DNA of 64,000 nt from Helicobacter cinaedi CCUG 18818 = ATCC BAA-847 (GTDB taxonomy: Bacteria > Campylobacterota > Campylobacteria > Campylobacterales > Helicobacteraceae), in assembly GCF_000155475.1 (NCBI RefSeq), contig NZ_DS990391.1, positions 631,318 to 695,317 on the forward strand. Reading direction: 5' to 3'. Within the stretch, counting starts at the first letter, position 1. The number at the start of each line of letters is the position of its first letter. Both the position numbers and the translations under genes were made by a program. The notes beneath the pieces were generated by a model. It had not been told where the DNA came from. It was given only the letters and a program-made list of their open reading frames with translations, and made no database searches. This document shows, piece after piece, positions 10,487 through 19,143 of the stretch.

Positions 10487-11293
10487 ATGCTAGATTTTAC
10501 CTTGTTTGGTGCGTATTTGGGTGCTGTTATTACACTCATCATCACGCCCGGACCGGTTGTTGCCCTTGTGCTAAAAAATACGCTAAAAGGGCAAGATTCT
10601 AAAAGCAAAAGCACACAAGCCCTAAAGACAATCTGCGGGACAAATCTAGGCTCACTCATACTTATCGCTGTAAGCATTGTGGTGATTTTAGGTGTAGCTA
10701 AAGTTTCAGAATCTATGCTTGGGATTGTGAGTATTATGGGCTGTGGCTTTATAATCTATCTTGGCTCTAGCTCACTTTTGGGATTTTTTAAGCAAAGGAA
10801 ATGTGGAGTTTCAGGACAGCCTTGCCATATTGAGCCTTTTCATATTGAGCGTAGCGAAATATCCCACAAATCTCATCAGGATTCTAAACCCAAAGGCTCT
10901 CAAAGCGAAGCCCCTTTAGAAAACGCAGTAAGCGGTAGTGAGCAAGCACGAAAAGCAAACTCCCTTAAAAGCACCAAAAAGACAACGCAAAACAAATATA
11001 GCCCTTTCTTACAAGGCTTATTCCTAAGCCTATCAAACCCCAAAGATATTTTATTTTTTATCGCCTTTTTTCCGCAGTTTTTGGGTATAACACACTCCAT
11101 TTATCTTAGCCTTACAATCCTTACACTATCGTGGATAACCCTTGATTTTAGTTTGCTTCTTCTTATAAGCTACATTTCTCAAAAGATACAACTAGAGCGA
11201 TTTGAAACACTCATAACAAAGCTTAACGACATCGTGCTTATAATGGTTGGAATCTTTGGTATTGTGTATGGAGTAATATCTTTGCAAAACTAG
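10487..11293 (+). CDS. LysE/RhtB-family amino acid exporter with a repeat-derived cytoplasmic insert
   Basis: Inner-membrane efflux protein of the LysE/RhtB family. It starts with a first helix ending in the family-typical ITPGPVVALV (about residues 19-28), followed by two more helices (about 48-70 and 76-97). The C-terminal half has the conserved GLFLSLSNPKDILFFIAFFPQF segment region and three helices. Normal members have about 205 residues; this one has 268. The extra ~65 residues (about 105-170) fall in the loop after helix 3 and read HIERSEISHK...QARKANSL, hydrophilic and unlike the family. The DNA of this insert matches dispersed repeats elsewhere in the window, and the frame stays open. 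The substrate cannot be predicted. Confidence 0.85.
   Translation: MLDFTLFGAYLGAVITLIITPGPVVALVLKNTLKGQDSKSKSTQALKTICGTNLGSLILIAVSIVVILGVAKVSESMLGIVSIMGCGFIIYLGSSSLLGFFKQRKCGVSGQPCHIEPFHIERSEISHKSHQDSKPKGSQSEAPLENAVSGSEQARKANSLKSTKKTTQNKYSPFLQGLFLSLSNPKDILFFIAFFPQFLGITHSIYLSLTILTLSWITLDFSLLLLISYISQKIQLERFETLITKLNDIVLIMVGIFGIVYGVISLQN
10903..10990 (+). repeat. Partial copy of the ~135-bp dispersed repeat, translated inside the LysE-like gene
   Basis: Aligns with the last ~85 bp of the repeat at 42578-42712. Shared blocks are GCGAAG, AACGCA, ACTCCC, AAAAGCAC and the terminal AGACAACGCA, in the same order. A further short repeat-like stretch (ATTGAGCGTAGCGAAAT, about 10844-10860) lies just upstream in the same insert. 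Confidence 0.65.
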
Positions 11294-11317
11294 CATAAGC
11301 CCTAATCTCTATTTGTT

Positions 11318-11656
11318 TTACGCCAAAATATCAAGCAAATGCACCTCATCGCCCACACACGCAATATCATCAGCCACATCATATTCTACCACTGCCAAGC
11401 TCTCGCTCTCTTTAACAGATTCAGAATCTTTATGCGATTCTTGCTCGTTTTTTTTCTCCTGTTTATCATCAGGATCAATGGCTTTTGTCTCTTGTGCGGG
11501 GGCGACTTCTTGCACAGCTTTAAGTTTATCTACAAACTCTTGCATATTTGCATTGAGTGCAAAATCCACCTTTTGCATCGCATTTGCGTGTTGCATAGAG
11601 CCAACTTGGGAGTTTTGATTGATATAAGTAACATTTCCAATGGGACTAAGTGCCAT
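11318..11656 (-). CDS. Hypothetical protein with conserved-looking N-terminus
   Basis: 112 residues beginning MALSPIGNVTYINQNSQVGS behind a strong GGAGG ribosome site. The N-terminal half (1-50) looks like a structured, conserved segment. The middle (about 55-85) is a highly charged K/E/S/D linker in which AGAATC words encode ESE and DSE, and the end is acidic (DVADDIACVGDEVHLLDILA). No signal peptide, membrane segment or catalytic motif is visible. It is divergent from the PhnA-like gene. The function is not recognised. Confidence 0.75.
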   Translation of the reverse strand: MALSPIGNVTYINQNSQVGSMQHANAMQKVDFALNANMQEFVDKLKAVQEVAPAQETKAIDPDDKQEKKNEQESHKDSESVKESESLAVVEYDVADDIACVGDEVHLLDILA

Positions 11657-11784
11657 ATCCTCCTCCTTAGCTTTAAGCTATACATATCGTCTTTATGTCC
11701 TAACACATTAGCATTTATACGGCTTTTAAGCAAGGGTTATGCTAAGCATTCTTATTTTTCCTTGCAAATATGCACAAAAACGCT

Positions 11785-11790
11785 TATAAT
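11785..11790 (+). promoter_or_regulatory. TATAAT -10 box upstream of the PhnA-like gene
   Basis: A perfect TATAAT 43 bp before the start codon at 11834. No convincing -35 is seen, as usual in this group. Confidence 0.6.
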
Positions 11791-11833
11791 ACCACTTCAA
11801 ATTGAGCATATTTTAAGATTCTAAGAGGATAGA

Positions 11834-12043
11834 ATGGCAAAAGATTCTAATGGCACAGAGCTAAACGCTGGAGATAATGTAAGCGTTATTAAAGATTTAA
11901 AAGTCAAAGGGGCTTCAAGCACCATTAAACGCGGCACGACAATTAAAAACATCAGGCTCACAAACAAAGATGATGAGATTGAAGCTAAGGTTAATAAATG
12001 CGGTGTGGTCGTGCTAAAAACCTGCTTTCTTAAAAAGATATGA
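11834..12043 (+). CDS. Short PhnA/YjdM C-terminal domain protein
   Basis: 69 residues that match the C-terminal domain of YjdM/PhnA proteins: DSNG..LNAGDNVSVIKDLKVKG, KRGT.IKNIRL and the end VLKTCFLKK. The usual N-terminal zinc ribbon of this family is absent; many bacteria carry such short forms. Despite the name, the family has no proven role in phosphonate use and the molecular function is unknown. The ribosome site GAGGAT lies just upstream. The stop codon overlaps the start of the lipoprotein gene (ATGA). Confidence 0.8.
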   Translation: MAKDSNGTELNAGDNVSVIKDLKVKGASSTIKRGTTIKNIRLTNKDDEIEAKVNKCGVVVLKTCFLKKI

Positions 12044-12591
12044 TTGAAAAATTCCACTCTATGACTCCCGCCACCCACCACAGCACAAAAGCCACAATAC
12101 AATCTTTGTGTCTTTTTTTGTGTATAGGCTTATTATGTTTTGCTTTTCTTGGCTGTGATTTACACAAATCCCCGCGAGAAAAGGCTCAACAAGAGGCGAT
12201 AGAAGGCTATATGCAAGGGCTATTTGGTGGAGATTTAGACAAATATCTACATTATTCTAGCTATGGCTTTGCCCTTCAATCTATGGGAAATGCCAACCTA
12301 GCCAATCTCTTTGTCGCAGCAGAATCCACGCGTGCAAAAATGCTAGGTGGTTATAAGCGTGTGGAGATTTTACACATTACACCAGATGAGATTGAGACGC
12401 AAGATTCTAAAGCTCAAAAACCCCAAGATTCTAGCTCCATAATGCCTACCGCAACCGCCCTTGTGAAAATCCACTTTGACAAAGTAGTAGTAGAATCTCA
12501 ACTTCATCTTGTGAATTATGAACAAAATAGATGGATTATAAACTCCCAACTTAGCCTTGCTGATACCATAAGCTCACAGCTTCAACATTAA
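12040..12591 (+). CDS. Putative lipoprotein of unknown function
   Basis: 183 residues. After a hydrophobic stretch (about 24-38) comes the lipobox AFLGC with Cys at about residue 39, so the mature protein should be lipid-anchored in the envelope. The soluble part resembles a small NTF2/DUF-type periplasmic domain only in size; no motif is certain. Translation starts at ATGA overlapping the previous stop, or at the internal ATG at 12061, which gives a more usual signal length. It is translationally coupled to the PhnA-like gene. Confidence 0.75.
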   Translation: MIEKFHSMTPATHHSTKATIQSLCLFLCIGLLCFAFLGCDLHKSPREKAQQEAIEGYMQGLFGGDLDKYLHYSSYGFALQSMGNANLANLFVAAESTRAKMLGGYKRVEILHITPDEIETQDSKAQKPQDSSSIMPTATALVKIHFDKVVVESQLHLVNYEQNRWIINSQLSLADTISSQLQH

Positions 12592-12687
12592 GATTGCTTC
12601 CCAACCTCCCACTTTAAACCCCTACTTTCTCATCAATTTGAGATTTTCTAAAGAAACTTCGCTTTGCTTGTTAAAATTCAAAATCCC

Positions 12688-14889
12688 CTAAAATCTCCCA
12701 GCAAGTGAGACAAAAAACGCCCTGCCACTCGCACGATAGTAGCTATAATAAGTGTGGTTAAAAAGGTTTGTGATATTTGAGCTTACATCAAAATGCTTAT
12801 TTATCCGCCACCCTAAACGCAAATCCACAATAGCATAGCTATCTGTCGCTCCATATACACCACTTGGCGTAGGTGTATTGTTTGCGTTTTTATAGGGCTT
12901 ACTTGCATATTCCACGCCAAAAGAGCCATAAAAAGCCTCCTTATCATAGTTAATCGCCCCATACGCTAAATGCGATGGAATCCCAGCGACCTTGTTACCA
13001 ATCGTGGCAGATTCCACACTTTTTAAAATCTTAGAATCCATAAAAGTATAGGTTAAATGCACACTCAAACCATAGCCAAAAGGCAACATAAGAGAGCTTT
13101 CAATCCCTTGTATGCGATTTTTTCCAAGATTATCATACATTCCTTGCAAATTTTTATCCGCATAAGTGGTAGAATACTGCATAATCGCATTTGTCGTTGT
13201 ATTATTAAAATAATACATTTTAAACGCTCCATAATCTTCACCCAAAACAATGTCCTGCTCAAAGCCCACATCAAAACTTATGACATTTTCAGGCTTTAAG
13301 CGCGCATTTCCCTTCACAGGTGTGCCATCCGTCAGCTTTCTATTACTAAACATTTGTGAGAAAGTCGGTACTTTAAAAGCCTGCCCAAATGATGTCTTAA
13401 ACCGCGTTATATCGCTTGGAGCGTAGTTTAAAGATACCTTAGGGCTAAAGCTTTGCTTGGTATTTGTAGCGTAATTATTATCTTTATATATGCCATAGCC
13501 CCTCCAATAGTCATATCTCGCCCCGATATTTGTGCTAAAATGCTCCCCAAAGCTCCCTTGCCACTCGCTAAATACTCCCACACTTGCACTTTTTCCGCCT
13601 TGCGAAGTCGCCCTGCCCTGAAGTGCGGAGTTAAAATCTTTCCAATTTGCTATGTAGTCTTTTGTCTGCGTGTAAATATTGTGCCGATACTGCACACCGC
13701 TTAAGATTCTGTGATTTTCACTCACACTTGCAAGGTAGAGTAAATCAAGGTTATTTGTCTCATATTTATGATTTGTTTGTGAGCCTGCACCGCCATTTAT
13801 GGTTGTATTGGCACTGTTAGGGGTTTGACCGCCATCGGGATTATTAAACTTATCCCACCCATCAATGCGTGAAAACTTCACTTCTATATGACTATCATTT
13901 GGTAGATAATGCTTATAGCCCACCGCACTCACTAGCTGATGATACTGCTCTTTGCCGATATGTCGCCCATAGAGAATAGGAGCTGGTTTGTTGTCATTCA
14001 CATCGCTATTTTGCCCATAGCTTGGCTTGCCATCTTTGGTTAGAAATGTGCGTTGATTTTTATGATTATAGCTATACATATTCCACCGCACATAGCCACT
14101 CAATGTCCCCACATCGCCAATGTCATACTCCGCTTTCAAAGCACTATCATAAGTTTGATACGCCTGATTCCCCATATCGCCGATATTATACTTCATCGCT
14201 CCTGTGTTAGAATCTAGCGTAGGCTTCCCACCTTGATAGTCATTTATATTACTGACTACGACAGAATCTGCCGCATAGCCTTGTGAATTTGTCGTGCCAA
14301 AAGAGAGTTTCACTCGTAGTTTTTTCTCTAAAAACGCATCGCCCACACTCGCATATCCACGGAATGTATTCTTTGGGGCAAACTCCGTGCCTAGTGCGCT
14401 CCCATAGCCAAAACTCGCCCTTGTCTCAAAGGCTGTTGGCATACTTGTGATGAAGTTAATCGCCCCAGCAACCGCACCACTGCCATAAATATTTGAAAAC
14501 GCCCCTCGCACCACCTCCACCTGCTCTATATCATCAGCACTCATCGCTGTTAGCATTTTGGTGTTGTTATTTATGTCATTTAGCATAATGCCATCAACCA
14601 TTATCGCCGCACCGCTTAATCCGCGAATCTTCACGCCATCAAAGGTATCCATACCACGCGATTTACTCTGTTGCAGTCCCTCAAATCCACGCAATGTATC
14701 GCTAAATTTGTAATTTGGACGAAGATTGATTTGCCTTTGTGTAACTACGCTGACATTGCCCGGAGCCTCGTTGATAGGCGTATCCACACGCGAAGCACTC
14801 ACTATGCTTTTATCCAATTTCACAGGGATTTCATCTTGTGCTAAAGATACACCTATCACGCTTAGTATCACAAATACTTTTAACTTCAT
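12688..14889 (-). CDS. TonB-dependent outer-membrane receptor
   Basis: 733 residues. Order: signal peptide (about 1-17, ending VSLAQ), plug domain beginning IVSASRVDTPINEAPGNVSVV (about 28-150, with KIRGLSGAAIMVDGI and VEVVRGAFSNIYGSGAVAGAIN), then a 22-strand barrel ending FFVSLAGRF with the terminal phenylalanine required for assembly. It imports a metal chelate, haem or similar ligand using TonB-ExbBD energy. The ligand cannot be told from sequence, though the plug is most like siderophore/haem receptors of Campylobacterota. A perfect inverted repeat sits directly in its leader and may control expression. Confidence 0.93.
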   Translation of the reverse strand: MKLKVFVILSVIGVSLAQDEIPVKLDKSIVSASRVDTPINEAPGNVSVVTQRQINLRPNYKFSDTLRGFEGLQQSKSRGMDTFDGVKIRGLSGAAIMVDGIMLNDINNNTKMLTAMSADDIEQVEVVRGAFSNIYGSGAVAGAINFITSMPTAFETRASFGYGSALGTEFAPKNTFRGYASVGDAFLEKKLRVKLSFGTTNSQGYAADSVVVSNINDYQGGKPTLDSNTGAMKYNIGDMGNQAYQTYDSALKAEYDIGDVGTLSGYVRWNMYSYNHKNQRTFLTKDGKPSYGQNSDVNDNKPAPILYGRHIGKEQYHQLVSAVGYKHYLPNDSHIEVKFSRIDGWDKFNNPDGGQTPNSANTTINGGAGSQTNHKYETNNLDLLYLASVSENHRILSGVQYRHNIYTQTKDYIANWKDFNSALQGRATSQGGKSASVGVFSEWQGSFGEHFSTNIGARYDYWRGYGIYKDNNYATNTKQSFSPKVSLNYAPSDITRFKTSFGQAFKVPTFSQMFSNRKLTDGTPVKGNARLKPENVISFDVGFEQDIVLGEDYGAFKMYYFNNTTTNAIMQYSTTYADKNLQGMYDNLGKNRIQGIESSLMLPFGYGLSVHLTYTFMDSKILKSVESATIGNKVAGIPSHLAYGAINYDKEAFYGSFGVEYASKPYKNANNTPTPSGVYGATDSYAIVDLRLGWRINKHFDVSSNITNLFNHTYYSYYRASGRAFFVSLAGRF

Positions 14890-14890
14890 C

Positions 14891-14926
14891 GTAATATCTT
14901 TTATGTAAAAACTAAAAAAGATATTA
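14891..14926 (-). promoter_or_regulatory. Perfect 12-bp inverted repeat in the leader of the TonB receptor gene
   Basis: GTAATATCTTTT (14891-14902) and AAAAGATATTAC (14915-14926) are exact inverse copies around a 12-bp loop, one base upstream of the start codon. It could be a repressor operator or an mRNA hairpin covering the ribosome site. The GTAATA/TATTAC ends recall metal-regulator operators, but no clear Fur or NikR box can be asserted. Confidence 0.55.
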
Positions 14927-15028
14927 CCACAATCATACTTTATTTACAATAGTAATACTAAAATGAGTGAGATTCCGCGGTAGCAATGACTAAAACACAA
15001 TGTGTTAAATAATAAAATCTTAAATCAC

Positions 15029-15050
15029 AAATTTGAAAAGATTCAAATTT
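15029..15050. terminator. Stem-loop at the end of the ileS transcription unit
   Basis: AAATTTGAA (15029-15037), 4-nt loop, TTCAAATTT (15042-15050), a perfect 9-bp stem directly after the small membrane gene. The T-run follows on the plus-strand side, so it would terminate best in that direction; for the minus-strand genes it may act mainly as an mRNA end-protecting hairpin. Confidence 0.45.
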
Positions 15051-15051
15051 T

Positions 15052-15252
15052 TTAAAAATTTTTAGGGCGAAAATGGCGGAGGATTAAAAATCCCACAAAC
15101 GCACAAGAAAGCACCACAACAATTCCGCTAAAAGCCTCAAAATACCCAAATGGCTCACTCAAATTCCACACCTTTAAGCCAAAAAACTCAAATCCCATTA
15201 CAAGCCCCCAAAGCCTATCACGCTTCAAAGTGTCGCCACCACAGCAGAGCAA
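15052..15252 (-). CDS. Small possible membrane protein downstream of ileS
   Basis: 66 residues at most, with one clear membrane helix (about 42-60, GIVVVLSCAFVGFLILRHF) and a basic C-terminus; an internal ATG (MGFEFF) would give 48 residues. It overlaps the last 28 bp of ileS in another frame. No homologue is recognised, and it is included because the hydrophobic segment and basic tail look protein-like. Confidence 0.4.
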   Translation of the reverse strand: MLCCGGDTLKRDRLWGLVMGFEFFGLKVWNLSEPFGYFEAFSGIVVVLSCAFVGFLILRHFRPKNF

Positions 15253-18032
15253 CGCTCACATAACACTCCATTTTCTACCACAAACTGCCAACACCGCTCA
15301 CACTTAGCCATTTGTGCCTTGCGTATAGCAAAGCTATGTCCCTGCACTTCAAACTTCCCTAGCACATTCACATCTGCTCCATCTACACACCCCGCATATA
15401 CACGTGAAACAATCAGCCACTTATCAAGCAGGGCAAAATCTTTTGGCAAAATAGGATCTCTACAATACACAATCTCCACTTCAAGCGAAGACTTAATACT
15501 TTTTTGCTTTTTAAGATTATCAAGCACTTCCCCAAAGCTCTCTCGCACATTTAAAAGCAAGGCAAAATCCACATCTAGATTCAAATCATACATATCTTTA
15601 CACGCAAATCTTTTTAACTCAAAAATATCCTTGCATTCGCCCCCCAAATGATTATGTTTGATAGCTAAACTCGCGTGGCTAAAGGCTTCATTTGCCGTGT
15701 ATGTCAGCACAGGGGCGATAAAATGTAGTAGCCTTTGAGAAAGTAGCACCATAGAGCTTAAAATCGCTCTCCTACGCACAGAATCTGCCCTGTCACAATA
15801 CAAAATATCCTTACACAAATCTAAGTAGATTCCACTTAACTCATTGCTTAAAAAGTTCATCACCACTTGAAATGCCTTAGCAAAGTCATAGGTATCAAAG
15901 TAGCTATATGCGTCTTCAAACACGCTATCACAAGTTTGTAAAATCCATCTATCAATCGCCCCTAGCTCATCAAAACCCACCATTACACTTGGCTCAATGT
16001 CCGCATTAGCAAGTAAAAAGCGGATAGTATTGCGAATCTTGCGATACTGCTCTCCTACTTGCTTTAAAATCTCATCGCTTATATTTTGATCGCTTTGATA
16101 CTGACTTAAAGCTACCCATAGACGCAAAATCTCACTGCCCTGCGTTTTTATAATCTCACTTGGGGCGATGACATTCCCCTTACTCTTACTCATTTTTTCG
16201 CCATTTCTATCAAAGGTAAAACCGTGGGTTAGAATCTGCTTGTAAGGTGCGATTTTACTCACCGCACAAGAGAGTAACAAAGAGCTTTGAAACCACCCTC
16301 TGTGCTGATCACTCCCCTCAAGATACATATCCGCTGGGTGTTCCCCCGCGTCATAAGCATTCTTAGTTTGATAATTATTTTTCAATACCGCACTCCAAGT
16401 GCTACCGCTATCAAACCACACATCAAGGATATGTTTGCTTTTGCTTAAGTTTTGTGCTAAATGCTTATGGCTCTGCGGGAGTAAGTCTTTAATCTCATAG
16501 CTCCACCACGCATCACAGCCCTGCTTTTCAAAAATCTCTGCCATAAACTCAAGCACTTCTATATCAAGCAAAGGTGCGTTTGTGTCCTTATCTACCAAAA
16601 AGGCAATAGGCACACCCCAATCTCTCTGCCGAGAGATACACCAATCGGGGCGATTTTCAATCATAGAGTAGATTCTATTTTTGCCATTTTGCGGATAGAA
16701 TCTTACCTTGTCAAGCTCGCTTAAGGCTAATTCTTTTAATGTTTTACCTTGATAAAAAGGCTTATCAAGCAAAATAAACCACTGCGTTGTCGCGCGATAA
16801 ATCACAGGCTTGTGCGAACGCCAACAATGCGGATAGCTATGCGTAATCACACTTTTTTTCAAAAGATTTGAACCTAGAATCTTAAAAATGCTCTCGTGTG
16901 TTTCAAAGATATTTTTCCCTACAAACTCTCCCGCATATTCCTTTGGCACAAGTCCCATAGATTCAACAAGTGGGCTAAAATTTCCCTTATCATCAACAGG
17001 CATAATCACAGGCAGATTATATTTTAGCCCGATATAGTAGTCATCTTCGCCGTGCCCGGGGGCTGTATGCACCGCTCCACTGCCCTCACTCATACTCACG
17101 TGTTCGCCTAAAATCACAAGTGAAGTCCTGCCATTTAGCGGATTAATGGCTTCAAGGTTTTCAAAAGCTTTAGCACTAAATTCTTGTGCGATTTCGCCAA
17201 TACCTAGATTCTCCTTGCATTTGCTATGCAGGGCTTTTGCCACGATATAGCCATCAAGAGTAAGCACATAAGATTCATTTGGATTAAGTGAGATAGCCAC
17301 ATTTGCTGGGAGTGTCCAAGGTGTAGTCGTCCAAATGATAAGTTTGCCCTGTGGGATTCCAAGCTGGGATAATGCTGAATCTGCCAAGTTAAAAGATACA
17401 AAAATAGAATCTGATTGCTTCTCTTGGTATTCCACCTCTGCATCGGCTAAGGCACTCTCACAAGCCCAGCTCCAATAAATAGGCTTAGATCGTTCTGCCA
17501 AAAGCCCCTCTTTCACAAGGGCTATAAGCAAACGATAAATCTGTGCTTCAAAGGCAAAGTCCATTGTCTTGTAAGGATTGCTAAAATCCCCCAAAACACC
17601 CAAAGCTTGAAACTCTTCACTTTGAATCTCAATAAATTTTTGTGCGTGATTCCTGCATAGCTCTCGCAATTTCGTTTTTTCTAAATTATCTTTTTTAGTC
17701 TTGCCTATTTTTTGCTCCACTTGCTGCTCAATAGGCAGCCCGTGGCAGTCCCAGCCGGGCGTATAGCGGATATTTTCGCCCTTAAAATAATGATATTTCA
17801 CAATAATATCTTTGAGAATCTTGTTTAATGCGTGTCCTATGTGAAGATGTCCGTTTGCATAAGGTGGTCCATCGTGAAGAGTAAAGCTTTTTGCACCCTT
17901 ATTGGCATTTTTTAATCGCTCATAGAGATTATTCTCTTTCCATTGTGCGTAAGTTTGTGGCTCATTTTGAGGGAGATTCCCTCGCATTGGAAAAGTCGTT
18001 TGGGGTAAAATTAAAGTCTCTTTGTAGTCCAT
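15225..18032 (-). CDS. ileS: Isoleucyl-tRNA synthetase
   Basis: Class I aminoacyl-tRNA synthetase of 935 residues that charges tRNA-Ile. The HIGH motif appears as HIGHALNKI (about residue 66), preceded by the family signature DGPPYANGHLH. The editing (CP1) domain has TTPWTLPAN and GHGEDDYYIG. The second ATP motif is KMSKSKGN (about 615), preceded by GSDQHRGWF. The C-terminal zinc knuckle is CERCWQF...CERC. All key residues are present. The gene stands alone or with the tiny downstream gene. Confidence 0.98.
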   Translation of the reverse strand: MDYKETLILPQTTFPMRGNLPQNEPQTYAQWKENNLYERLKNANKGAKSFTLHDGPPYANGHLHIGHALNKILKDIIVKYHYFKGENIRYTPGWDCHGLPIEQQVEQKIGKTKKDNLEKTKLRELCRNHAQKFIEIQSEEFQALGVLGDFSNPYKTMDFAFEAQIYRLLIALVKEGLLAERSKPIYWSWACESALADAEVEYQEKQSDSIFVSFNLADSALSQLGIPQGKLIIWTTTPWTLPANVAISLNPNESYVLTLDGYIVAKALHSKCKENLGIGEIAQEFSAKAFENLEAINPLNGRTSLVILGEHVSMSEGSGAVHTAPGHGEDDYYIGLKYNLPVIMPVDDKGNFSPLVESMGLVPKEYAGEFVGKNIFETHESIFKILGSNLLKKSVITHSYPHCWRSHKPVIYRATTQWFILLDKPFYQGKTLKELALSELDKVRFYPQNGKNRIYSMIENRPDWCISRQRDWGVPIAFLVDKDTNAPLLDIEVLEFMAEIFEKQGCDAWWSYEIKDLLPQSHKHLAQNLSKSKHILDVWFDSGSTWSAVLKNNYQTKNAYDAGEHPADMYLEGSDQHRGWFQSSLLLSCAVSKIAPYKQILTHGFTFDRNGEKMSKSKGNVIAPSEIIKTQGSEILRLWVALSQYQSDQNISDEILKQVGEQYRKIRNTIRFLLANADIEPSVMVGFDELGAIDRWILQTCDSVFEDAYSYFDTYDFAKAFQVVMNFLSNELSGIYLDLCKDILYCDRADSVRRRAILSSMVLLSQRLLHFIAPVLTYTANEAFSHASLAIKHNHLGGECKDIFELKRFACKDMYDLNLDVDFALLLNVRESFGEVLDNLKKQKSIKSSLEVEIVYCRDPILPKDFALLDKWLIVSRVYAGCVDGADVNVLGKFEVQGHSFAIRKAQMAKCERCWQFVVENGVLCERCSAVVATL

Positions 18033-18186
18033 TGCTACTCCCTATTCATAAAAATACAAAAAGTAAAAATAAAGCTAGGATTGTAGCAAAAAATCCTAAT
18101 TTTTGCCCCCTTTGTGTTAGAATATGCCACTTGCCGATGCTAGATTCTGCACTAGATTCTAAAAATATTAAGAGAAAGGATTAAAA

Positions 18187-19143
18187 ATGAAATTTGTAAG
18201 CTTTGTGCCTTATGTGTGTGATTTGTATGCTAAAGATTCTGCCCTAGATGCGTTTGCCCTTTTTACCCAACCTTGTGAGCTTGGACTACTCATAGAAGAT
18301 AGTAAAAATGGCGATAGAATCTACCCCTTTTCTAAACTCTTTGTGAGCGATATTCCTAGAATCTACACTGATATGCTGACATTTATTCAGTTTCACACAC
18401 AAGAAATGCTAGATTCTATGCGGGAATATCACACCTGCCCTTATGCGTTTTCTATGTCGCAAGTTACACTTCTAGCCCCCATTCCTATGCCTAGACAAGA
18501 TGTGATTTGCCTTGGCATAAACTACCTTGATCACGCTAGAGAATCAGCAGCTTTTAAAAAGGAGGTTTTTGATGAAAAGCGTGAAAATGCGGTGTATTTT
18601 AGCAAACGCGTGAATTACACCACGCCTCATAATGCCCCCATTGCAGCCCATAGCCATTTAACCCAAAAGCTTGATTATGAAGTAGAACTAGGTGTGATTT
18701 TAAAATCCCATCTCTATCAGCCTAAAACCAAGCAAGAAGCACTAGATTCTATCTTTGGCTACACAATTATTAATGATATTTCTGCTAGAGATATTCAACA
18801 AAGGCATAAGCAATGGTATATGGGTAAATCCCTGCAAGGCTCTCTGCCTATGGGACCTTGTGTGCTTTATGCTAAAGATGTGAATCCGCAGAATCTCACC
18901 ATAAAAAGCTATGTCAATAATGAACTAAGGCAGGATTCTCACACTTCATTGATGATATGCGATGTAGCAAGTGCGTTGTATGAGCTATCGCATTATTGCC
19001 TATTACAAGCGGGAAGTATTATCTCTATGGGGACGCCAAGCGGTGTGGGTATGGGCTTTAACCCGCCAAGATTCTTACAAAAGAGCGATGAAGTGGTATG
19101 TGAGATAGAATCTGTCGGGAGTCTTAGAAATGTTATTGTATAG
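18187..19143 (+). CDS. Fumarylacetoacetate hydrolase (FAH) family protein
   Basis: 318 residues. The C-terminal FAH fold begins with the signature CLGINYLDHA (about 112-121). Metal ligands are the glutamates of DYEVELGVIL (about 162-171) and an aspartate in NDISARDIQ (about 200-208), followed by KSLQGSLPMGP and GTPSGVGMGF. This family cleaves C-C bonds or hydrates/decarboxylates small keto acids; the actual substrate is unknown. It has its own promoter region, and its last 11 bp overlap the convergent glycosyltransferase gene. No aromatic catabolism genes are nearby. Confidence 0.9.
   Translation: MKFVSFVPYVCDLYAKDSALDAFALFTQPCELGLLIEDSKNGDRIYPFSKLFVSDIPRIYTDMLTFIQFHTQEMLDSMREYHTCPYAFSMSQVTLLAPIPMPRQDVICLGINYLDHARESAAFKKEVFDEKRENAVYFSKRVNYTTPHNAPIAAHSHLTQKLDYEVELGVILKSHLYQPKTKQEALDSIFGYTIINDISARDIQQRHKQWYMGKSLQGSLPMGPCVLYAKDVNPQNLTIKSYVNNELRQDSHTSLMICDVASALYELSHYCLLQAGSIISMGTPSGVGMGFNPPRFLQKSDEVVCEIESVGSLRNVIV

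Noticed and set aside
11700-11760. Sigma-28 (FliA) promoter for the hypothetical gene at 11.3 kb
   Set aside because: GCCGTATAA resembles GCCGATAA but no TAAA box lies at the right distance.
11339-11824. Open frame on the plus strand over the 11.3-11.8 kb gene
   Set aside because: Antisense to a gene with a strong ribosome site; composition is cysteine/leucine-rich noise.
14940-15000. Fur box upstream of the TonB receptor
   Set aside because: Several TAAT/ATTA elements occur but none fits the Fur consensus well enough; AT richness explains them.
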